Shown here: positions 5,968-13,650 of the stretch, in pieces
Layout: each line of letters opens with the position of its first letter
Numbering within the stretch: the first letter of the stretch is position 1
DNA from: Bordetella parapertussis
GTDB lineage: Bacteria > Pseudomonadota > Gammaproteobacteria > Burkholderiales > Burkholderiaceae_C
Assembly (NCBI GenBank): GCA_945878355.1
Contig: CAMCTC010000122.1
Coordinates: forward strand, 1-13,650
Direction of reading: 5' to 3'
Length of the DNA stretch: 13,650 nucleotides
The notes under the pieces: generated by a model
What the model saw: the letters and a program-made list of their open reading frames with translations, nothing else
What the model was told of the DNA's origin: nothing
Database searches by the model: none
Program-made: the position numbers and the translations under genes

Positions 5968-7472
5968 GTCGAAGGTGGTGCCTGAAGATGCCAATCGGTG
6001 GCCTGTTGCAGCGCGTGCGCGGCGTGCAGCAGCTGGCCTTCGGCAAAGTAGTTGCCGATCAGCTGCAAGCCCACCGGCATGCCATGGGCACCGAATCCGG
6101 CCGGCACGCTCATGCCCGGCAGCCCCGCTAAGCTCGCCGGCAGCGTGAAGATGTCGGCCAGGTAGGTCTGGACCGGGTCGTCCGCCATGCGCCCGAGCGG
6201 CCAGGCCACGCTCGGTGCGACCGGGCCCGCGATCAGGTCGCACTGCGTGAAACAGTGCTGGAAATCTTCGGCGATCATGCGCCGCAGCTTTTGCGCCTGC
6301 AGGTAGTAGGCGTCGTAGTAGCCGTGCGACAGCACATAGGTGCCGATCATGATGCGGCGCTTGACCTCGGGGCCGAAACCCTCGGCGCGGGTCTTGCGAT
6401 ACATGTCGGTCAGGTCACCATGGTGCGCCGCGCGGTGGCCGAACTTCACACCGTCGAATCGGCCCAGGTTGGAACTGGCCTCGGCCGGCGCGATGATGTA
6501 GTAGACGGGAATCGACAGCTCGGTTCGCGGCAGGCTCAGCCCCACCAGCGTGGCGCCGAGTTTTTCAAGCTCGGCCAGCGCAGCCCGAACCGCAGCGGCC
6601 ACGTCAGACGACAGGCTGGCCGGGAAGAACTCCTCGGGCAGGCCGATGCGCAGCCCCGCCAGCGGTCGCGCCGCGCTCGCACCGACCCGAGCTTGCAGCA
6701 TCTGGGCATGAAAGTCCTGAGGCGGGCGCTCGGCGCTGGTGGCGTCGCGCGCATCGAATCCGCTCATCGCCGACAACAGCAGCGCGCAGTCCTCGGCTGA
6801 TCGGGCCAGCGGACCCGCCTGGTCCAGGCTGGAGGCGAACGCGATCATGCCGTAGCGGCTGCACACGCCGTAGGTCGGCTTGATGCCGGTGATGCCGGTA
6901 AAACTGGCCGGCTGGCGGATCGAGCCGCCGGTGTCGGTACCGGTCGCCGCAGGCAGCAGTCGCGCGGCCACCGCCGCGGCCGACCCGCCCGACGAGCCAC
7001 CCGGCACACGGCTCAGGTCCCAGGGGTTGTGCGCAGCACCATAAGCTGAATTCTCGTTGGCCGAGCCCATCGCGAACTCGTCGCAGTTGAGCTTGCCCAG
7101 GCTGATCGCGCCGGCGCCCGGCAGGCCGCCGGGCTCGCCGTCGCCCAGCCGCGCCACCACGGTGGCGTCGAAGGGGCTGCGATAGCCAGCCAGCATCTTC
7201 GATCCGGCGGTGGTGACATGCGCGGTGGTGACGAAGATGTCCTTGTGCGCGATCGGAATGCCCAGCAGCGGTGCAAGGTCGCCGGCTGCGCGCCGAACGT
7301 CGGCGGCGCGCGCCGCAGCGAGTCCACCCTCGGCATCGACTTGCAGAAAAGCGCCGAGCGAGCGATGCGCCTCGATGCGTGCCAGCAGGTGCCGGGTCAG
7401 CTCTTCACTCGAGACCGACTTGCCGGCCAGCGCGCGGGCCAGCTCGGCCACGCCCATTTGATGCAGTGTCAT
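5964..7472 (-). CDS. gatA: Aspartyl/glutamyl-tRNA(Asn/Gln) amidotransferase subunit A
   Basis: A 502-residue amidase-signature enzyme that hydrolyses glutamine (or asparagine) and passes ammonia to GatB. The Ser-cisSer-Lys triad can be placed: K77 in GIPIAHKD, S160 in VPGGSSGGS and S184 in DTGGSIRQP; the 24-residue spacing between the two serines equals that in known GatA. Other family blocks are [20 protein letters not shown] (126-145) and TGIKPTYG with [16 protein letters not shown]. It starts at an ATG that overlaps the gatC stop (ATGA, 7469-7472) and ends overlapping the gatB start. It is slightly longer than the usual ~485; part of this is a Gly/Pro-rich stretch, [11 protein letters not shown] (111-121), where other GatA proteins have a short turn. 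The C-terminus falls outside the catalytic core. Confidence 0.96.
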   Translation of the reverse strand: MTLHQMGVAELARALAGKSVSSEELTRHLLARIEAHRSLGAFLQVDAEGGLAAARAADVRRAAGDLAPLLGIPIAHKDIFVTTAHVTTAGSKMLAGYRSPFDATVVARLGDGEPGGLPGAGAISLGKLNCDEFAMGSANENSAYGAAHNPWDLSRVPGGSSGGSAAAVAARLLPAATGTDTGGSIRQPASFTGITGIKPTYGVCSRYGMIAFASSLDQAGPLARSAEDCALLLSAMSGFDARDATSAERPPQDFHAQMLQARVGASAARPLAGLRIGLPEEFFPASLSSDVAAAVRAALAELEKLGATLVGLSLPRTELSIPVYYIIAPAEASSNLGRFDGVKFGHRAAHHGDLTDMYRKTRAEGFGPEVKRRIMIGTYVLSHGYYDAYYLQAQKLRRMIAEDFQHCFTQCDLIAGPVAPSVAWPLGRMADDPVQTYLADIFTLPASLAGLPGMSVPAGFGAHGMPVGLQLIGNYFAEGQLLHAAHALQQATDWHLQAPPST

Positions 7473-7768
7473 TCGATCACCCTGGGTACCAGGAACAACC
7501 CGTCCTCGACCATCGGTGCGCTGCGCTGGTTGGCTTCGCGTTGGTCGATTTCCGTGACCCGGTCCTCTCGCAAGCGCAGGCTCACCGCCTGCACCGCCGA
7601 CAGCGGCGTGTACAGCGGCTCGACACCGCTGGTGTCGACGGCGCTCATCTGCTCGACGATTCGAAAAAAACCATTGAGCTTGGCCAGCATATCCGGCGCT
7701 TCGTCAGGGGATAGTTCAAGCCGGGCCAGCTGGGCGATGCGGCTGACGTCTTGCGGGGTCAAGGCCAT
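7469..7768 (-). CDS. gatC: Aspartyl/glutamyl-tRNA(Asn/Gln) amidotransferase subunit C
   Basis: A 99-residue subunit that wraps around and stabilises the GatA-GatB complex. The N-terminal half, [20 protein letters not shown] (3-22), and the segment GVEPLYTPL are characteristic of GatC, as is the C-terminal [13 protein letters not shown]. It is first in the gatCAB operon; its TGA overlaps the gatA ATG by 4 bases. There is no purine-rich Shine-Dalgarno sequence before the ATG at 7768 (the leader reads CCTGCCCCC), which is unusual for the first gene of an operon. The presence of GatCAB suggests that this organism lacks a glutaminyl- or asparaginyl-tRNA synthetase, or uses the transamidation route alongside it. 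Confidence 0.95.
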   Translation of the reverse strand: MALTPQDVSRIAQLARLELSPDEAPDMLAKLNGFFRIVEQMSAVDTSGVEPLYTPLSAVQAVSLRLREDRVTEIDQREANQRSAPMVEDGLFLVPRVIE

Positions 7769-9079
<1,311 letters not shown>

Positions 9080-9203
9080 GCCCGGTGCGGCCAGGCGCCT
9101 TCTCTCGGCCCGGGCGCGCCACCAGCGACGGCAGCGCGCTGGTCAGGGCAGACCGGGCAAACTGGGCAAGTGACCGGCTGAGCCGGCTGGCGGCTGACTG
9201 ACG
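9080..9203. repeat. mreB-mreC spacer with a 9-bp periodic motif and a small hairpin
   Basis: GGGCA recurs at 9146, 9155 and 9164, that is, three degenerate 9-base units in a row (GGGCAGACC, GGGCAAACT, GGGCAAGTG). It is followed by CCGGC-TGA-GCCGG (9174-9186), a 5-bp hairpin 17 bases before the mreC ATG. At the other end, GCCCGG (9080-9085) and CCGGGC (9110-9115) could pair across 24 bases. The spacer may tune mreC expression relative to mreB, whose product is needed in larger amount; that is inference. Confidence 0.35.
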
Positions 9204-10172
9204 ATGTCGCTAGGCTCGATGGACCGCAACCCGCCGGCATTCTTCCGCCAAGGGCCGTCCGCACTGACCAAGCTGATGCTGTTTTCAGCCCTGGCGGTGT
9301 TCCTGATGGCTGCAGACAGCCGCTGGCGAATCACCCAGCCGCTGCGCGCTGCGCTGGCCACGGCGCTGCTGCCCATGCAGCAGACTTTGAAGACGCCGGT
9401 CGAACTGGGTACCAACGCCTTGAGCTATCTGCAAGGCATCAGGACCGCGCAGACCGCCGAGATCGCCGCACGCACCCAGCTCGCACGCCAGTCCGAGCGC
9501 GCGAGTCGGATGGACCAGTTGATGGCCGAGAACGACCGCCTGCGCGCGCTGCTGGATCTGAAGCCGGCGCTGAAAGTCCGGTCGATCGCCGCTGAAATGC
9601 TGTACGAAGCGGGCGATCCGTACTCGCGCAAGCTGTTCATCAGCCGAGGCAGCAGCGATGGTGTGATGCCCGGCGCTCCGGTGGTCAATGAGGCCGGCGT
9701 GCTGGGCCAGGTCACCGAGGTCTACCCCTTGAGCGCGGTGGTCACTTTGCTGACCGACCGCGATGCAGCGATACCGGTGCTCAACACGCGCAGCCGGCAG
9801 CGCGGTGCTGCTTTCGGCGGGGCCGAGGGCGGCAGCGCGATGGAGCTGCGCTTCATGGCAGGCAACGCCGATGTGCTGGTCGGCGACACGCTGACCACCA
9901 GCGGCGTCGATGGCGTCTATCCACCAGGGCTGCCAGTGGCCACGGTGTTGCGGGTCGACCGCCGGTCCGACGCCGGCTTCGCGCGCATCCTGTTGACGCC
10001 AGCCTCAGGTATGGACGGTGTGCGTCACCTGCTGGTGCTCGAGCCCATGGCAGCGCAGATGCCTGCGCGGCCCGATCCGCCGCCGCTCGACAAGTCTGCG
10101 ACCCGGGCTGGCCCGCGGTCCGGCTTGCCCGGACGGCCTGCGGCCCGCAGCGCTGAAGGCGCATCCCGATGA
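9204..10172 (+). CDS. mreC: Rod shape-determining protein MreC
   Basis: A 322-residue bitopic membrane protein that links cytoplasmic MreB to periplasmic PBP2 and activates PBP2-RodA. A short cytoplasmic N-terminus (NPPAFFRQGPSALTKL) leads into one membrane segment at about 21-37 (LTKLMLFSALAVFLMAA). A periplasmic coiled coil follows at about 80-118, rich in E, R, L and A, then the two-barrel MreC domain at about 125-280 with FISRGSSDGVMPGAPV, GVLGQVTEVYPLSAVVTLL and SGVDGVYPPGLPVATV. The tail (283-322) is rich in Pro, Arg and Ala and probably disordered; E. coli MreC (367 residues) also has a variable tail. The ATG at 9204 gives MSLGSMDRNPPAFF, which fits family starts better than the ATG at 9219. 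It is followed by mreD after 28 bases. Confidence 0.95.
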   Translation: MSLGSMDRNPPAFFRQGPSALTKLMLFSALAVFLMAADSRWRITQPLRAALATALLPMQQTLKTPVELGTNALSYLQGIRTAQTAEIAARTQLARQSERASRMDQLMAENDRLRALLDLKPALKVRSIAAEMLYEAGDPYSRKLFISRGSSDGVMPGAPVVNEAGVLGQVTEVYPLSAVVTLLTDRDAAIPVLNTRSRQRGAAFGGAEGGSAMELRFMAGNADVLVGDTLTTSGVDGVYPPGLPVATVLRVDRRSDAGFARILLTPASGMDGVRHLLVLEPMAAQMPARPDPPPLDKSATRAGPRSGLPGRPAARSAEGASR

Positions 10173-10200
10173 CGCGGCACGACAGCTGCGGGGGTAGGTC

Positions 10201-10722
10201 ATGATCATGCCGCGCGGGTCCGACCAGCTGCTGCTGCCGGTCAACCCTTGGTTCATCGCGCTGACCCTGGTCGCCGCGATGCTGATGGAGATGCTGCCGC
10301 TGGGCCGCCACCCGGCGGCACCGGACTTGCTGGCGCTGGTGCTGGTTTTTTGGAACGTTCACCAACCTCGGCGTGTCAGCGTCGGATTGGCCTTTTTCGT
10401 GGGTCTGGTGATGGACGTACACCAGGCGGCAGTGCTGGGCCAGCACGCGTTGGCCTACACTATTCTCAGCTTCCTGGCCATCACCGCACACCGGCGGGTG
10501 CTGTGGTTTTCACTGCGCGCGCAGGCGCTGCATGTGTTGCCAATATTTGTCGCCGGCCATGCCGCATCCTTGTTCGCGCGTTTGATCGCCGGCGGCATGT
10601 TCCCGGGCTGGTGGTTGCTCGCTGCGCCCTTGCTCGAGGCCGCGCTGTGGCCGGTGGTGGTCAAGCTGCTGCTCGCGCCACAGCGCCGGGCACCGAACCC
10701 TGACCAGAACCGTCCGCTCTAG
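10201..10722 (+). CDS. mreD: Rod shape-determining membrane protein MreD
   Basis: A 173-residue polytopic inner-membrane protein, close to the usual ~165. Hydrophobic stretches at about 14-36, 42-52, 61-74, 83-95, 108-128 and 138-158 suggest five or six membrane passes. The segments LPVNPWFIALTLVAAMLMEM and APDLLALVLVFWNVHQPRRV followed by FFVGLVMDV are typical of betaproteobacterial MreD. It joins MreC in tuning PBP2-RodA activity. A strong GGGGGTAGG lies at 10190-10198. Its TAGG is only 2 bases from the ATG at 10201 but 8 bases from an in-frame ATG at 10207, so the protein may begin MPRGSDQLL. The TAG stop is 8 bases before mrdA and is part of that gene's ribosome site. Confidence 0.93.
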   Translation: MIMPRGSDQLLLPVNPWFIALTLVAAMLMEMLPLGRHPAAPDLLALVLVFWNVHQPRRVSVGLAFFVGLVMDVHQAAVLGQHALAYTILSFLAITAHRRVLWFSLRAQALHVLPIFVAGHAASLFARLIAGGMFPGWWLLAAPLLEAALWPVVVKLLLAPQRRAPNPDQNRPL

Positions 10723-10730
10723 GTCTCGAC

Positions 10731-12812
10731 ATGACTGAGTTGAAGGACCTCGAGCGCGAACTGGAACGGTTCAACACCCGGCTGATCACCGCGGCGCTGT
10801 TTGTGCTGCTCTGTTTCGGCCTGCTGGTGAGCAGACTGGTCTGGCTGCAGGTCTTTCGCCATGAGGAACTCGCGCTGCAGGCCGAAGCCAACCGTGTTGC
10901 CGTGGTGCCGGTGGTGCCCAACCGTGGTTTGATCGTCGACCGCAATGGCGTGGTGCTGGCCACCAACTACTCGGCTTACACGCTGGAGCTCACGCCGGCC
11001 AAAGTGATCGGTGAGCTCGACGCGGTGATCGACAGCCTGAACCTGGTGGTCGAGATCTCGCCGCGCGACCGCCGCCGCTTCAAGCGCTTGCAAGAGGAGA
11101 GCAAGAGCTTCGAATCGCTGCCGATCCGCACCAAGCTCAATGACGAGGAGGTCGCGCGCTTCATCGCCCAGCGCTTCCGTTTTCCGGGCGTGGACGTGCG
11201 CGCAAGACTGTTCCGCAGCTACCCGGCGGGTGAGGTGGGGAGCCACCTGCTCGGCTACATCGGCCGCATCAACAGCGCCGAGAAAAAGCTGATGGAAGAC
11301 TGGGATGACGAGGTGCTGGCCAATTACCGAGGCACCGATGTCATCGGCAAACTGGGCCTGGAGCAGCGCTACGAGCGCGAGCTGCACGGCATCACGGGCT
11401 TCGAGGAGATGGAGACCTCGGCCGGGGGCCGCGCCGTCCGGCGCTTGAAAAGCCACTCGGCCACACCTGGCAATACCCTGGTGCTGTCGATCGACATCAA
11501 GCTGCAGGCGCTGGTCGAGCAGATGTTTGGCGATCGGCGTGGCGCGCTGGTGGCCATCGACCCGCGCTCGGGCGAGGTGCTGGCCTTCGTCAGCAAACCC
11601 GCATTCGATCCCAACCTCTTTGTCGACGGCATCGACCTCGAGAGCTGGCGTGGCCTCAACGAAAGCCTGGACAAGCCGCTGCTCAACCGGGCGCTGCGAG
11701 GCACCTACCCGCCAGGCAGCACCTTCAAGCCCTTTCTGGCGATGGCCGCGCTGACAACCGGCAAGCGCAGCCCCAGCGCGATCATCCAGGACAGCGGCAG
11801 CTATATGTTCGGCGGGCATGAGTTCCGCAGCCACGGGGATGTCGGTCTCGGTGGGGTGGACATGCGGCGCGCCATCGTGCAGTCGAGCAACGTCTATTTC
11901 TACTCATTGGCCAACGAGCTGGGGGTCGACCTGATGCACGATCAGCTCGACCCGATGGGCCTGGGACGAAAAACCGGCATCGACCTGGACGGCGAGCTCA
12001 CCGGGCTGCTACCCTCGACCGATTGGAAGAAGCACGCTTACAAGAAACCCGAGCAGCAGAAATGGTACGCCGGTGAGACCATTTCGCTGGGCATCGGCCA
12101 GGGCTACAACAGCTTCACGATGCTGCAGATGGCCACCGCCACCGCCACCCTGGCCTCGGGGGGCTTGCGCTTCGAGCCTCGGCTGGTTCGCGAGGTGCGC
12201 GATGTGGTCAGCCATGCCGTGACCAAGGTGGCCGGCCAGGCTTTGAGCCCGCTGGCTTTCAAGCCTGAGCATGTCGCGCTGATCAACAGCGCGCTGCACG
12301 GCGTCACGCAGGAAGGCACTTCGATGCGGGTGTTTGCCGGTGCGCCGTACAAGACTGGCGGCAAGACCGGCACCGCGCAGGCCGTGGGCATCCGCGCCAA
12401 CGAGAAGTACAACGCCGCCAAGTTATCGGAGTACCAACGCGACCACTCGCTCTACACCGCGTTTGCGCCGCTCGAGTCACCGACGATCGCATTGGCCGTG
12501 ATCGTCGAGAACGCCGGTTTCGGTGCGGCAGCGGCCGCGCCGATCGCCCGCCGCGTCTTCGATTACCTGTTGGCAGGGCATTGGCCCAGCGAGGAGGACA
12601 TGGCCGCGACCCGCGAAGGCCGCAGCGTGGCGCCCATCGGCGCGTCGCGCCAGACCGCCGGCCTGAGCCTGGCCGACATCGGCCTGTCCTCGCTGGCACC
12701 GTCCGCGCAGAGCGGCACGCCCACGCCGCCCAACGCCGGGTCCAGCGCAGCCTCGTCCACTTTGACCAAGCCAGCCGCCAGCGGCCGGCCACAGGCCAGG
12801 AGCTTGCCGTGA
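10731..12812 (+). CDS. mrdA: Penicillin-binding protein 2 (elongation-specific transpeptidase)
   Basis: A 693-residue class B penicillin-binding protein that cross-links new peptidoglycan during lateral growth with RodA. A short cytoplasmic N-terminus leads into one membrane segment at about 19-40 ([20 protein letters not shown]). The pedestal domain shows [19 protein letters not shown] (61-79) and [20 protein letters not shown] (161-180). The transpeptidase motifs are all present: S330-x-x-K333 in PPGSTFKP, S385-S-N387 in VQSSNVYF, and K545-T-G in GGKTGTAQ. E. coli PBP2 has 633 residues; the excess is a C-terminal tail from about 640, rich in Ser, Ala, Pro and Thr and probably disordered in the periplasm. 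Ribosome site: AGG at 10721-10723, overlapping the mreD stop. The stop overlaps the rodA start as GTGA. Confidence 0.97.
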   Translation: MTELKDLERELERFNTRLITAALFVLLCFGLLVSRLVWLQVFRHEELALQAEANRVAVVPVVPNRGLIVDRNGVVLATNYSAYTLELTPAKVIGELDAVIDSLNLVVEISPRDRRRFKRLQEESKSFESLPIRTKLNDEEVARFIAQRFRFPGVDVRARLFRSYPAGEVGSHLLGYIGRINSAEKKLMEDWDDEVLANYRGTDVIGKLGLEQRYERELHGITGFEEMETSAGGRAVRRLKSHSATPGNTLVLSIDIKLQALVEQMFGDRRGALVAIDPRSGEVLAFVSKPAFDPNLFVDGIDLESWRGLNESLDKPLLNRALRGTYPPGSTFKPFLAMAALTTGKRSPSAIIQDSGSYMFGGHEFRSHGDVGLGGVDMRRAIVQSSNVYFYSLANELGVDLMHDQLDPMGLGRKTGIDLDGELTGLLPSTDWKKHAYKKPEQQKWYAGETISLGIGQGYNSFTMLQMATATATLASGGLRFEPRLVREVRDVVSHAVTKVAGQALSPLAFKPEHVALINSALHGVTQEGTSMRVFAGAPYKTGGKTGTAQAVGIRANEKYNAAKLSEYQRDHSLYTAFAPLESPTIALAVIVENAGFGAAAAAPIARRVFDYLLAGHWPSEEDMAATREGRSVAPIGASRQTAGLSLADIGLSSLAPSAQSGTPTPPNAGSSAASSTLTKPAASGRPQARSLP

Positions 12813-13650
12813 ACAGCCCGTTCAAGCGCCCGCTGCTTCGATTGCGACCCATCCTGTCGGGCTTCGACCTGCCGCTGCTGGCCGTGGTGCTGATGCTGGC
12901 CAGTCTGGGGCTGGTGACGATGTACTCGGTGGGCTACGACCACGGCAGCCGCTTCGTCGACCATGGCCGCAACATGTTGCTGGCCGCAACCCTGATGTTC
13001 CTGATCGCCCAGGTGCCGCCACATCGGCTGCTGAGCTTGGCCGTTCCGCTCTACACGGTGGGCGTTGCGCTGCTGGTGGCCACCGCACTGTTCGGCGTCA
13101 CCAAAAAGGGCGCCACCCGCTGGCTCAACCTCGGGGTGGTGATCCAACCGAGCGAAATCCTCAAGCTGGCCATGCCTTTGATGCTGGCATGGTGGTTCCA
13201 GAAGCGCGAAGGCCAGCTGCGCTTGTTCGATTTTCTGGTGGCCGGCCTGCTGTTGCTGGTGCCGGTGGGCCTGGTGGTCAGGCAGCCGGATCTGGGCACA
13301 GCGCTGCTGGTGCTCTCGAGCGGGCTGTATGTGATTTACTTTGCCGGACTGTCCTGGCGCCTGATCGTGCCGGTCACGCTGCTGGCCACGCTGGCCATCG
13401 CCGCGCTGGTGGTCAGCGGCGATGCACTGTGCCAGCCTGATGTGCAATGGCATGGGATGCGCAATTACCAAAAGCAACGCGTCTGCACGCTGCTCGATCC
13501 CAGCATCGATCCGCTGGGCAAGGGTTTTCACATCATCCAGGGCATGATCGCGATCGGTTCGGGCGGCATCACCGGCAAGGGTTTCATGAGCGGCACCCAG
13601 ACCCACCTGGAGTTCATCCCCGAACGCACCACCGACTTCATCTTCGCCGC
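12809..13650 (+). CDS. rodA: Rod shape-determining glycosyltransferase RodA (3' partial)
   Basis: The first 280 residues of a SEDS-family peptidoglycan polymerase, cut by the window end; full length is usually ~370-380, so about 90-100 residues are missing. It polymerises lipid II into glycan strands in the inner membrane as partner of PBP2. Starts at GTG 12809, overlapping the mrdA stop (GTGA), with AGGAG at 12798-12802 and 6 bases of spacing. Visible: membrane segments from residue 21 on ([20 protein letters not shown]), [20 protein letters not shown] (101-120), a segment reading [14 protein letters not shown] (156-169), and [19 protein letters not shown] (262-280). In the last, D276 corresponds to the essential aspartate known in E. 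coli RodA (D262). The segment between the membrane spans (about 205-250) carries the usual YQKQRV and [12 protein letters not shown] motifs. Confidence 0.96.
   Translation, partial: MNSPFKRPLLRLRPILSGFDLPLLAVVLMLASLGLVTMYSVGYDHGSRFVDHGRNMLLAATLMFLIAQVPPHRLLSLAVPLYTVGVALLVATALFGVTKKGATRWLNLGVVIQPSEILKLAMPLMLAWWFQKREGQLRLFDFLVAGLLLLVPVGLVVRQPDLGTALLVLSSGLYVIYFAGLSWRLIVPVTLLATLAIAALVVSGDALCQPDVQWHGMRNYQKQRVCTLLDPSIDPLGKGFHIIQGMIAIGSGGITGKGFMSGTQTHLEFIPERTTDFIFA

Noticed and set aside
4780..5985. 401-codon plus-strand frame opposite gatB
   Set aside because: R/Q/H/V-rich antisense shadow with no recognisable motif.
5968..6243. N-terminal extension of the gatB frame
   Set aside because: It is an out-of-frame reading of the gatA 3' end; the ATGA overlap and the family start support 5967.
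10719..11834. 371-codon minus-strand frame opposite mrdA
   Set aside because: Antisense shadow of the PBP2 gene; rich in H, Q, A and D with no domain.
12563..13606. 347-codon minus-strand frame opposite mrdA/rodA
   Set aside because: Gln/His-rich antisense reading of hydrophobic Leu/Val codons of rodA; the plus strand holds a clear SEDS protein.

Overview
The window is GC-rich and tightly packed, and reads as a chromosomal segment of a betaproteobacterium, most likely of the order Burkholderiales (Leptothrix/Rubrivivax-type relatives). The reasons are protein style, codon bias, and the gene order: gatCAB divergent from mreBCD-mrdA-rodA, with a divergent pyrE/xth pair beyond gatB. The genus is inference; no rRNA or tRNA gene is present to fix it.

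Layout. (1) Positions 1-533, plus strand: the C-terminal end of a large, probably secreted or surface protein with dockerin/EF-hand-like calcium loops; its beginning lies outside the window. (2) Positions 544-2634, minus strand: an ArsA-type anion/metalloid-pump ATPase with two P-loop halves and an N-terminal glutaredoxin-like CxxC domain. A palindrome-rich repeat sits in frame in the linker between the halves. (3) Positions 2635-2939: a 305-base stretch with no convincing gene, but with short open frames and overlapping inverted repeats. (4) xth (minus, exonuclease III) and pyrE (plus, orotate phosphoribosyltransferase): divergent, only 9 bases between their start codons. (5) gatC-gatA-gatB (minus): the amidotransferase that converts misacylated Glu-tRNA(Gln) and Asp-tRNA(Asn), with both gene junctions overlapping as ATGA. 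(6) A 267-base divergent control region. (7) mreB, mreC, mreD, mrdA (PBP2) and rodA (cut by the window end), plus strand: the rod-shape elongation machine, with MreBCD as scaffold, RodA as glycan polymerase and PBP2 as transpeptidase.

Most of the window is conserved housekeeping content. The part worth a second look is 1-2940: the Trx-ArsA fusion, its in-frame palindromic insert, the hairpin covering two opposing stop codons, and the unexplained sequence upstream of arsA. I saw no CRISPR array, tRNA, rRNA, complete insertion sequence or phage gene. Many long open frames lie antisense to real genes; these are treated as GC-driven shadows.
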